Positions 11,510-22,213 of a DNA stretch of 64,000 nt are shown here, one piece after another; positions within the stretch are counted from its first letter, which is position 1; each line of letters starts with the position of its first letter. The stretch is taken from positions 17,572,790 to 17,636,789 of the forward strand of contig CALNVZ010000174.1 of NCBI GenBank assembly GCA_940671915.1, given 5' to 3'. Both the position numbers and the translations under genes were made by a program. The notes beneath the pieces were generated by a model. The model ran no database searches. It had not been told where the DNA came from and saw nothing but the letters and a program-made list of their open reading frames with translations. The DNA is from Paracentrotus lividus. Lineage: Eukaryota > Echinodermata > Echinoidea > Camarodonta > Echinidae.

Positions 11510-14507
11510 GTTGAAGTACGCTCTTGGCATCATTTACATTGTAAGAAAGCTGATCAAGAATTTGTTCTACATGTTTGTACGAGGGGTTAATAACTTGTAG
11601 ATGTAGACTTTAGTCTGGCTAGAAAGCAGTTTAGTATCCTTTCCTTTTAATATTGTTTGCTCAGATGATTAAACTCATCTTGGATTCTGAGTCAATATTT
11701 TCATCCGATGATGAAGATATGGCTTTGATGTCTCTTCGCTTCTCTTCTCATTTGTGTATTCAGGATCTTATTAAGAGTATACTCCTTGCAAATAGTGTTT
11801 TCAATATCAGCTTCATTTTCTTTCTATTTGTGATACCCACTTATTGTAGTGAAAATTAAGATTCATGATCTCTCTGCAAATAATGTTTTTTATATCATCA
11901 ACTCTTATTTCTGTCTAATGCTGATCAAGAAAACCTTGGCTTTTTGGTGCATAATTTAATATTTTCTTTGGTCTTTTGGAGTTCTGGTGTCTCTCTCATC
12001 GATAGAGGCGTGTTGGGGGGATGTGAACGTCATTCAGTATTGGGCATTACTGTCATATTGACAAGACAGTTGATTTTAATTCTTAAATTCAAAATTGATA
12101 TAAAATATTGGCCTAGTTATGTGATTTTATAGAATGCAACTCTCATTTACACTCTGCACATTTTACTTTGCTTCTTTTAATTGTAATCTTTATCCACTCA
12201 TTATTCAGCTATTATATTTCTAACAAAATTTAGCAGTTTTTTTTTGTGTAGTTTTAAACATTCTATGTAAATTTTTGCACTATTCTGTAAAAAAAATCCT
12301 ATCCGTCATTATCAGAACTCCAGATGATTGTCATCCTGTCTTGGAAATATTTCTACTTCATAATTATTTCACTCTACTTTACCAAGATATGTTAACACAT
12401 TAACTTCAACTGCTCTCAGCTTATGTTAACAGGGCAATAAATACCACCAACTCTTTTCTAACAAATAGTATTTCTAAGGTGTATATGTCCAGAGACAGAC
12501 TAGATTATCCTTTCTTGTAATACTCTACTTCTTTATAGCATTAGAATGATTACAGAAGATTTATCCGCAGACAAGCATGTCATCCGTCATAAGTGTCTCT
12601 GTCTGTTTGCTTCTTTGTCCGTTTGGCTCTTTCACTTTCCACTTCATTTCGCCTCATTATATAATAGATCTATTAAATTTTCATAATAACTCATTTATCT
12701 ATATGACTTGTGGTTTTTTAATTGAAAGTGATTTTATTATTTTATACACATTCTATTTGAATATAAATGTTATTAATCAATTTTCATAATAAGACCCAAC
12801 TCTATACACAATATGTTTGGTGTGGTCTATAGGCTTAGTGCTAAGTGCACACAAAAAATAACTGTTTTATTTTGCTTTTGTATATTTAATTTGCATTATG
12901 TATATTTTTAATGATGAGATCCTTTAAAGTACTTCTGCGTCATGTTTAGTGTTGTGTGGTTTCCAAATGGTCCTGCTTTAGACCTGAATCAATGGTCTAG
13001 TGACTATGGTCTTACTCTGGACCATTCACTAACTGACAGGTCTTATCGCTCTTGTAGGATTGGAGACTTCCGGATTGAAGCTTTAATCTTCTTAAAGGTT
13101 GAGTCACAAACACCCATTTTGGTGCTTACATGAGGAAAACACAAAATCACAACGGCCAGTTTCCAAGAATATAAAATGTTGTTGCTGATTTAACAAATGA
13201 TTGAGAGTAGGGGACAAATTTAATTTAAAAAAAAAGCCTTTATCTTCAGAATCATCAGAAGTATAGTCAACAGGGCAGCTTCCACTACACGCCACAAACT
13301 TGAAACTGATTTGGCAGGTAAAATAGCAGAAGTGGGAATTATTCTACTAATACAAGTTTATCAATTGAAAAATTGATATCTCTAGTCAAAATAAAGTTTT
13401 AGGCTATGGAAACCATTTCCTCAAATATGTATATTCTTAGAATATGTGTTTAATTTCACAAGTTTTAGCATGTAAGGGATTTTATTGGGTAACTATCATA
13501 CTTTATTTACTTTAAAATATCCTGTAATAATGAGACAAGCGGTAGTAATATACATGTTATGTATAAGATAGAGAAAACCAATTACTACTGTAATTACTGT
13601 AAATCAAATGGTCATAATCAGTTCATCTTCATTAGCTTCAACTATTTTTCCTAAACAATAAAAAAAAAAGGGGATTTAAAAGCTGGTTATTTCCCGAAAC
13701 TATTCTAATCCACCATATAATCTCATTACAAATCTAGTCTGAATCTGGTTTTGAATCTTATTGTTTGGTAATCGCTGGTGACTCTATATTAGATATGGTC
13801 CAATTGGAGTCAAAAAGACTATATGACTTAATGCCCTTCTGCCTGGTATCAGCAGCTGATGTCCTCTTTGGTTACGGCTGTCTGTTACCATAGTGGTGTT
13901 ATTTATTATGTTTTATAGCAATTGAACGATGGTGTCATTCCTTTGCTAATTAAGCCTATCTACACATATTAACATTTAGTTTTTGTGGGCGTGGTTTAGT
14001 AATTTATCCAAATTGTAATATGACTGAGGCCACTTGTCTACATTTTATAACGCATTCTCTTGAATTATAATTTAAGATTGGTTAATTCAAAGCAGATTAT
14101 TCCATTTGATATCCACTTTTGCTGATATTTTATGTTTTGGATATATTAGGATTAGAGATGTGATCATTAACCTGATACAGCTACATGAGTTTAAAAGAAA
14201 TATTTGGATTGGGGGGGGGGGCTGATAAAGTAGACAATACTTCAAAATGTGGAATATGATTTGTTATGGTCAATGTACTTCTACAGTCTATATCTATGAG
14301 TGAAATCTTTATGTCATCAAGTTATTTAAATAACTCATGGAAAATGCAAGGCTTCCGAAAAGCTGTATTATGAAACAATGAATTGATCCAATGAATGTAA
14401 AATACAGAATAATTACATCAAAATTTCATTTGATTGTTTGTCTTAAATCCAAGATTTCTATTTTGTGTCCCTGTGACTTGAGTATACACCTGAAATATGC
14501 TGATCAA

Positions 14508-14645
14508 GGGGGCATTTCATCAAAGGACTTGTCAGACAATTTATCCGACAAATTTGCTCTCAGCCAATCTGATGCAAGCATTTCAGTAGCTTATAACAGT
14601 TTGTCGGATAAAATGTCCGACAAGTCTTTTGATCACAGTTTGCCC
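14508..14645. mobile_element. Short hairpin MITE
   Basis: A 34-bp left arm (14519-14552) pairs with 14600-14633 with three mismatches; both arms contain GACTTGTC and TCCGACAAA. Weaker complementarity extends outwards to GGG-type ends (14508 and about 14645). The central loop is 47 bp. There is no coding capacity. The direct target duplication was not resolved. Overlapping open frames are by chance. Confidence 0.7.
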
Positions 14646-15835
14646 TCAACAAAAATCTTCATTTTCTTTTTTCTTTCTTTCTTTCTTTCTTTTCTTTTTT
14701 TTTTTGTTGCTGCCTGACAATGGTTAAAAAATAATTGGAGCTGTGATCCAAGACAAGTATAACATAATTTGAGTAAGTAGCTTATTGGAGTCTCCTTGTA
14801 TTTAGTGATTGGGGCCAATAGATGCAGACTAAGAAAAAGAGAGGCAGAGATTTAAGAGACAAGCTTTTTATATAAGGTTTCATTTTCTTGTACCCTTCAC
14901 TAGAGAATGTAGATAAGAAGGGATTGGGCAACCTAAGCAGCATAGAGATAAGTAGATGGGAAAAAAGAAATAGATACAACCTAAAAATAGATATATACTG
15001 ACTGTACTTGTAGATAGTTTTTTAGGATCTTAAAAAGTGTGAGATAGATAGTTATAATTTGTAGTATTATTACCTAGCCCAAATTAAAATGATTGAGGGA
15101 ATGATAAAAAAAAAAAAAATCTTTTTCAAAACTATTATTTATCAAACTATTCACCACATAGACCATATAAAACTATGCTTCCGGAAGGAGTACAATTTTT
15201 TAAAACAAATTTCAGCTTTCAGACATAAAACCCATTATAATTATGCTAAATTACTGAAATATACCTTGTTACTATCAAAAGGGTGCTAGGTACAAGAAAC
15301 ATGGCCTACGTTGCTAATGGCAATGTTTTCAAAATAGCTGTGAGCGAGAAAGCCATAAACCCCTGTTCCTGTGACATATATTTACCAAACCCTTCTCCAT
15401 GTCAACAAACTAAATGCTTGATTGCTCTTGTCATATGCTGTTGCTATGGCAATGTTTTGAAAACAATTTGAGTTTTGTTGACTCTGATGCCTATCTCCAG
15501 ACACTAGAATGGTCTCTAAGGATTCCGTTGCTAGATAAGGTGTCATTTGTGGTCATTATCGAGACCCTGCGCTGGGAACATCTTCACCTTATTAAGATTG
15601 TTCTTAGGATTTATGTTGGTAATTAAGAGGATTATTGTCACTTCTGGGTGGCGGTTACTCATCTAAAAAAATTCCAGGATTGTCCAGGAGCCATTGTTTA
15701 TTCTGACAAATCTATTAATTAGCTCTTTAATACCTAAACTGCCCAAGACCGCCTGTCAGCTTACTCAATAAACCTCCATTTTAGGCAATATAAAGTCCTT
15801 TTGATTGACAACTAGCTTTAGTAAAGTTTTATGAA
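14646..15835. other. Non-coding stretch with a (TTTC)n tract and duplicated X-box-like motif
   Basis: Contains a (TTTC)n/poly-T tract at about 14667-14705. Two similar 24-25 bp motifs lie at 15310-15334 and 15440-15463. No gene is seen. Confidence 0.55.
15310..15463. promoter_or_regulatory. Pair of X-box-like motifs in direct repeat
   Basis: GTTGCTAATGGCAATG (from 15310) and GTTGCTATGGCAATG (from 15440) are each followed by GTTTT(C/G)AAAA. They lie 130 bp apart in the same orientation. Each resembles an RFX X-box (GTTGCT, short AT spacer, GGCAAT). A local duplication or a paired regulatory site are both possible. No target gene is visible. Confidence 0.3.
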
Positions 15836-15989
15836 TACTAGCAGCAGTGCCCGTAGCAGCACAGGGGGGAGGCACATAATTCTATTTTATATGGTTTGTT
15901 ACATTATAGAAATTTGTTCTATCGTTAAAAAAAAACAAAAAAACACGATTTTCACCCGACCACGCCCTTTTTTTTTTTTTTTTTTTTGA

Positions 15990-18260
15990 AATAATAATAT
16001 AGGAGGAATGTTATGTATCATAATTAACAAATAAAAATGTTTCGATACTCGCCAAAAGTCCACCATAGATGTTATTACTTTCCCTTTCTCTCTCTATCTT
16101 TCCCCTATAATTTCCCCCTCCCCCCCCCCCCAAAAAAAAAAATCAGCCTTCGCCTCCCAAGAAAAGAAGGTCACATATCAGTTATGGGGGTATTTAATTA
16201 TTTTTTTCTATTTTTATGTTATTTTTATATCTTTTCGATCAATTTGGTGTCCCCTTCAGGTCAGTTATAGCGCCCGCTAACGTAAATTTGGTGCCCCTTA
16301 AGCCCTCCCCCCCACCCAAAATACACGCATTTTACCCATAGTTTCTACTTCTTTTTTTCTTTTTCCTTTCCGTATTTGGCCCTATATATTTTGTTTTCTT
16401 ATATCAGTTTGATTGAAGACATTCCTTTCAGAAACGTATAATTAGATATGAATGCTTTATCTAAACATTATCCTTGAAGCGTGCCCATCAACCCAATATC
16501 AAAAACACCCCCCCAAAAAAAAAAAAAAATAAAAAACGATCCAGTTAGTCTAGAGGTAAGTTAGACTGAGAGGTATATATTAACATGAATTATTTTTTAC
16601 TGCATGATTAGAATGTGTAAGTGACCTGTAAGCTATTTAATTGCTTCAAATTACTTGTTCTGGTCCATTGCAGAACAAATATTCCCTTAGTTTATTTGCT
16701 TTCCCATATAACGTATAACATAATATATTCAATTTGAAATATCATAATTTTATGGTTTTGTTTAGTCTTTCTATTTCCTGGCTGTCCTATACTCCCTTAC
16801 TATTTTACTTTTATTTCTCTTCTCTCTCTCTTCTGTTCCTCCTCTCCACCTCCCTCTATAACATGTTTGTTTGTTTGTTTGTTTGTTTTTTATTTAATCC
16901 AACTGTATTATTTCATGACATCTGAATGGGTCTAAGGAGTACTTGGAGCCCTAACTAAACTGTTAGTGTAAACAATTGTTCAGAGGTTCATTGTTCTTTG
17001 GGGCCATTGGTAGAACAATTTTCCATATTTTTTTATTTCCACTCATAAAACGAATATTTAATATTCATTTTGAAATATTATTTGATTTTCGATCATTACC
17101 ATGAAAATTAATATCTATTTTGAAGTTATCAATGATTTTAATAATTTGGTTTCTCTTTTAATTTTCGGCTACCTACTGTTTTAGTTGAATATATCTCTCT
17201 GCACATCCTCTTCACCTCCTCCATAACATTATATGACGCCCCTTTTCTCTCTCACTCTCGTTGGGTATATATTTTTTTATGAACACTTTTTTTTAAATTT
17301 CATTCCGACATTAAAAAAAAAAAAAAAAAAAAAACGCCTTCAACCGACCCATTTCCATTTTTTAATTGCTGTTGTTTTTAAAAAAATATATATAATAAAA
17401 GAGGAATACCGTGTTATATATTAAGTCATGTAAAAATGTTTCTAATACCTTGACAACCGTCACCATAGATTGTTATTTTTTCCTTTTCTTTCTTATTATC
17501 TCTCTTTCCTCTCTTCTTCTTTTCCTCTCTATCTTTCCCTCCAAGAGATTTATTTCAAGTTTCGTTCTTAGTGCATATTTTATATTTTACGATTAGACTT
17601 CTATTTCCTTCTAGATTTTTGCTAACTTTCATATAATCAAATTAATATCAATCATAACACCCCCCAAAAAAAAACAAAACAACAAACAAACAAACAAACA
17701 AACAAAAAACAAAAACATTTCAGGCCCTGCTGATCAACGAATTATTCAAATTATAATATAGACCACTTACTTTTATATTTTTCTCTCGCCACATCCTCTT
17801 TTCTATTTCATAGTTTTATTTGTTTTCTTTCCTTTCCGGATTTGCCACTATATATTTACTACTCACCTTAATATCGGTTATTAGACATTCCTTTTCAGGA
17901 TGTATCTCAGGTAATAAATATTTTATCAGAAATTATTCTTGAAAGCGTGGCAGCCTTTCCCTGAACGGAAATATCAAAAACAAAACCCAAGAAAATATAA
18001 CTTAACAAATAAAAGACCCCCGAATCAAGTTAGAACTGAGGTATATATGAGATAATTAGTTATGATTTACCCCGTAACTGGTAACGTAATATAGGCCTAT
18101 AATCATTTTAACACAATTATAATTTTAGTGGTTTGATTTCTCTTCATCATTTCCCCGCTGTGATCCTTACTATTTTACTAATATATCTCTCTTCACTTCA
18201 ATATAACATGTAATTTATTATTTATTATTTTTTTTATGACTCACCTTTCTGTCTCTCTCT
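15990..18260. repeat. Diverged large direct repeats
   Basis: Three anchors recur in the same order. First, AGGAGGAAT...CACCATAGATG at about 15998-16065 matches GAGGAAT...CACCATAGATTG at about 17400-17470. Second, CTTTCCGTATTTGGC...CATTCCTTTCAG at about 16366-16430 matches CTTTCCGGATTTGCC...CATTCCTTTTCAG at about 17830-17897. Third, TACTCCCTTACTATTTTAC at about 16790 matches ATCCTTACTATTTTACTAA at about 18163. A third partial copy (about 16990-17240) resembles 16690-16865. These are old, indel-rich duplications of about 1.4 kb period. Confidence 0.55.
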
Positions 18261-18337
18261 CTTTTTTTTTTCCTCTTCTTTTATGCCTTCGCGCCACGAA
18301 GGTGGTACGGAGGCATCATGTTTTCGGGTTGTCCGTC

Positions 18338-18408
18338 CGTCCTACGTCCGTCCGTACGTCCGTACGTCCTGCCTATGTCTCCGTCCGTACGTCCGTAGTC
18401 CGTCCGCT
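18338..18408. repeat. GTCC/GTAC microsatellite
   Basis: Tandem GTCCGTCC and GTACGTCC tetramers with small interruptions, directly left of the 158-bp tandem array. An 86-codon plus-strand open frame (18236-18496) is a translation of this tract. Confidence 0.85.
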
Positions 18409-18413
18409 TGCTC

Positions 18414-19200
18414 GTTATCGCGATATCTCAAGAACACTTGAAGATAATCAACTTCAAACTTGGGATAGTATGTACCACCATAGGAAGATGATCTGATTTA
18501 GATTTTAGAGTTAGTAGGTCAAAGGTCAAGGTCACGGAGGTCAACAATAATGAAATTCTATGTTTCAGTCGTTATCGCCGATTATCTCAAGAACCACTTG
18601 AGATATCAACTCAAAACTTGGGATAGTATGTACCAACCATAGGAAGATATCCTGATTATTTTGGAGTATGTAGGTCAAATGGTCAAGGTCACGGAGGTCA
18701 AAAAAATAGTGAAATTCTTTGTTTGACGCTTGTTACCGCGATATCTCAAGACCCATTTAAGATATGAGCTTCAAAAGTTGGGGATAATGTATACCACCCA
18801 TAAAGAAAATGATCTGATTAGATCTTGGAGTATGTAAGTCCAAATCCAGTTCACTGTAGGTCCAATTAGTGAAATCTAATGTATTGATGTTTGTTATCAC
18901 GTATCTTAAGAACCGTTTGAGATATGAGCCTTCAAAACTAGGTGTAGTATGTACTGCCAAAGATGATCTGATTAGATTATGGATTATATAGGTCAAAGTC
19001 AAGGGCACCAGAGGTCAAGAATGTGAAATCCATGTCTTGAGTTTGTCATCGCGATATCTCGAACCAATTAATAAACTTCCAAATTTAAGGTAGTACTAAT
19101 CACCAGACGGAAATATGGGTCGCTTGATTATGTTTGGGTTAACAAGGTCAAAGGTCAAGGTATAAATGTCATTCTATAAAGCAAAATGAAAATAGTGAAG
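18414..19200. repeat. Five-unit ~158-bp tandem repeat with AGGTCA arrays
   Basis: Units start with GTTATCGCGATATCTCAAGA or close variants at 18414, 18571, 18732, 18893 and 19045, giving periods of 157, 161, 161 and 152 bp. Inside most units are GGATAGTATGTACCACCA, AAGATGATCTGATTAGATT and then a cluster of AGGTCA-like half-sites (18515-18543, 18671-18700, 18989-19018, 19144-19160). Units diverge by many substitutions and single-base indels, and the last is truncated. The repeat type resembles widespread marine invertebrate repeats; the family name is unknown to me. Confidence 0.8.
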
Positions 19201-19379
19201 TGCGATATTTTTTTTTTTTTTCTTTTGATCTGGCAATGGCGGAGGCATATTATTTCGACTGCCGCGCGGTCGAGGATATTCATCTTGTTTTTTTGTCTGT
19301 GTTAACCTTTGTTTTTGCTTCTAAAGGACACCATAGATTATAGCGATCGATATCGGCAGAAATTCCGTCTATCCATACT

Positions 19380-20026
19380 TCAACCGAAAATGGCAAAGAT
19401 TTACATCAAACAGCCTATTCATGACTTCTGAATGGCCACGATGCACTGCTTTGAATCTAAGTTGATTTGTTGAGCAAAGTGGTGTAAAACTAAAAAAAGG
19501 AACGATGGCGACAACATTCGTTGCAATGCTCGATACCCAAAGAATATAGAGGGAAAGAGTAAGATTTGACGCAGTCAAGCAATGCAGTACAAGATACAAT
19601 CGAAAATGTGTAGGTCTCGACTCGCGGACGACCGGCCACACAACACGTTGAGAACGGTACTGACACATTTTCGGGCAGTGTCCGCTCTCACCGATTCTTT
19701 TCTCTCACATTTTCGTCTGGGTGTTTTCAAGAAAAATTGCGAGATTGCATCCAAACGGTCCTATTTTATGACTTCTGAATGTCACGTTGCACTGCTTTTA
19801 GTGTTAAGTGATTTGTTGAACAAAGTGTTGAAACTAAAAAAACAACGATGGCGACAAACATTCGTACCAAACCTCGATACCCAAAGAATATAGAGGGGGA
19901 AAGCATTAGATTTCACGCGTTCATGCAGTACAGATACGATGGAAGCTGTGTAGAGTCTCGCTGCGCATAACCCGCACAACACGTGAGAACGGGTACTACC
20001 CATTTTCGGGCAGTGGCAGCTCTCCG
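19380..20026. repeat. 347-bp tandem duplication
   Basis: ATGACTTCTGAATG occurs at 19421 and 19768, and CATTTTCGGGCAGTG closes each copy at about 19666-19680 and 20001-20015, so the period is about 347 bp. Both copies share GATACCCAAAGAATATAGAG and a GATGGCGACAA motif. Copies differ by substitutions and many single-base indels. Open frames of 73-103 codons across them lie in different frames of the two copies, so they are not conserved coding sequence. Confidence 0.8.
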
Positions 20027-20065
20027 TTTTATTGTCCTTCGGCTTCGGCTTTTATTATATAGATG

Positions 20066-22213
20066 GGCCGAGGTGGCAAAACTCTAGTTATGAGCTGATC
20101 GATGGCGAACAATTATAACAAGTTATCATCGATTTGGCCATCTTATCACAAAAATTGGGAATTCATATAGTTTTACAGCTCAGTCCTATTGCAATGCCAA
20201 TCTGAATTTACATACAGCCACTATTTCATGCAATATTTTCCTGAACGTTTCTTCTATATATTTGTTGTTTTTTATAATTTTTAAAATTGGTATTTTATTC
20301 TGTGATGATTATGGATCAACTGTCCCAATTATTGCAAGCTATACATTTTAGCTGATACACTTTGGAACAAATCCATCAATCAGCATACTATCAGTTGATA
20401 AGTAATCACAGATATGAATATATTTATATCAATAGATAAATAATTCTATATCTAATTATACAATGTATCATCTAAATATATCATGTATAATCACAGCAAT
20501 ACTTCAACATATAATTTAAAGTTTATACACCCCTTTATCTTTAATTGATAGTGACTAGTCTTCATGTCAGGCTGACGGGCAAACAATAGTTGATATTAAT
20601 GAGACGTGACTGTGCGTGTAAGGTCAGAAGATCAACATCCTATATAATTAGGAGTTAGCAATGAGTTTGATGTAAGACCCGATTAATCCTCGTCCGCTTC
20701 ACTCAGGTTTCATGATTACTTTTGCAATCAGAGACCCATTAAAGGGAGAGTTTAGTTAAACATGAGTCTTTCATGTTAAATTATCAGAAGTCTTCTTCAA
20801 AGAGCTTGAAAGTCTGAGAGCTGGCAGGGTATCTTTTTATATACAGCTAATGCCCTTTGAGCTCTGTACGGCTTATTTATTGGTATTGATGTACTCGATT
20901 CCTTCTGTCTGTCTGTTGATGAAATGAAAGGAGGTTGGTGTTACCATCTATGAATTATACACAAAATATTTTGTTTTAATAAATGATTTTATTATCTGGT
21001 TGGTGTTGGGAATGGTTGAATCTATTGTAGATCTATAGTGCTCAAATTAATTAATCTATACATTTTAAGTATAAGTTTTCTTACACGTATGAGAAGATAT
21101 TAAGCAAATAATCACTGTTGATACAAATGATGGGAAGACTATCACTTCCCAGGCAAGCTGGATAAGCTATCTCTTCTTAGTATGTGGAATATAATCTCTC
21201 ATATTTTGTCTTATGCTATGTTAAAAATTGAATTTTTGGCAATGCTGGATCAAAGCTCATCCTTACAGATGTCATTTTGGGAAAAAAAATCAAAATCTTG
21301 TGAATATATGCAAAGATTGCAAAATACTGCTGCAAGTTGTACTCTTGTCTTTGGCTAATGCCTTACTTTTGGACAAGAGATTGATCCATGTGTATTGCAT
21401 AAACTTGTGCTATCATCATAATGGGTTCAATCATTTGATATGGTATTAATAATCAAGTATATTCAAGGACAGTACTTTGACAGTAATATCCCTTATATAT
21501 CCTTTATGATTTGCCATTGGAGCTTGAAAATCTACCTACAAATGTTGATGCTGTTAGTGGTCTTACACAATACAGAACCGCCAATTCTCATTCCAAAGAT
21601 GCTGTGTTTCCATGGCAATTGCTATTCTGAGTCACTTTTGGTAATTAGTGGAATTGTGGCGAGTTCTGCTCAATACCTCGCCCGATTAGACTCAAATCAT
21701 CACGCCACACCTCACATGCAAATACACATTATTCCTGAGTCACCCTATAATCTATATATATGGCTTCATAGTTTAGGTGTCTGTTTTTATTGCCTTCAGG
21801 CCAAATAATCCTATTTATTTAATGGTGGAAGAATGTATTTCTTTTGAATTTATTCAACGTGCAATCAAGGGGAAGTTTAACGTACGATAAGAATATAGTT
21901 AAGACAATTGAAATGGTATAGGTGTTTTGACTGTCTGTCGGTAAATATAATACAATTTACGAGTCATTCATTCAATTTGAACATGTTTATAGGATTGCCT
22001 TTATGACTCATTATATTAGTCATTGTTTCACAAAGGAGGCATATTATTACTCATGAATATGTGCTACTTCAGTAGATCTGAATGATTAATCTTGATTTCA
22101 TTTGATTTTAATCATTGCAACTGGAATTCAATTTAAAGATGACTTTTATTACAAGCAGATCGCTCCCAACCCATGTTTATATTTTATTCACTGCTTGATC
22201 CTGTAGACATTAA
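20066..22213. other. Non-coding stretch; possible conserved regulatory patches
   Basis: No supported exon. Two less AT-rich patches may be regulatory: 20655-20770, with GATTAATCC (an Otx/Bicoid-type core), and 21640-21770, with ATGCAAAT (a POU/octamer-type core). A plus-strand open frame of 122 codons (21440-21808) has no recognisable domain. Confidence 0.45.

Larger units (their letters stand above)
5346..14507. other. Non-coding stretch with simple repeats, no gene seen
   Basis: AT-rich DNA without a supported exon. It contains CT-rich microsatellite DNA (about 5575-6110), a poly-C tract (7030-7078), a CA repeat (10241-10296) and an X-box-like inverted repeat (11495-11509). Open frames of 60-111 codons in this interval have no recognisable domain and composition typical of translated simple sequence. 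Confidence 0.6.
15836..20065. mobile_element. Composite repeat block, probably transposable-element derived
   Basis: The block begins near ACTAGCAGCAGTGCCCGTAG and ends near CTTCGGCTTTTATTATATAG. These two boundary styles flank repeated DNA in many invertebrate genomes, in my recollection. It contains poly-T, poly-A and poly-C tracts, diverged direct repeats (about 15990-18260), a GTCC/GTAC microsatellite (18338-18408), five ~158-bp tandem units (18414-19200) and a 347-bp tandem duplication (19380-20026). No transposase or reverse transcriptase frame was recognised. The outer boundaries are approximate, and the block could be several nested insertions. Confidence 0.45.
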
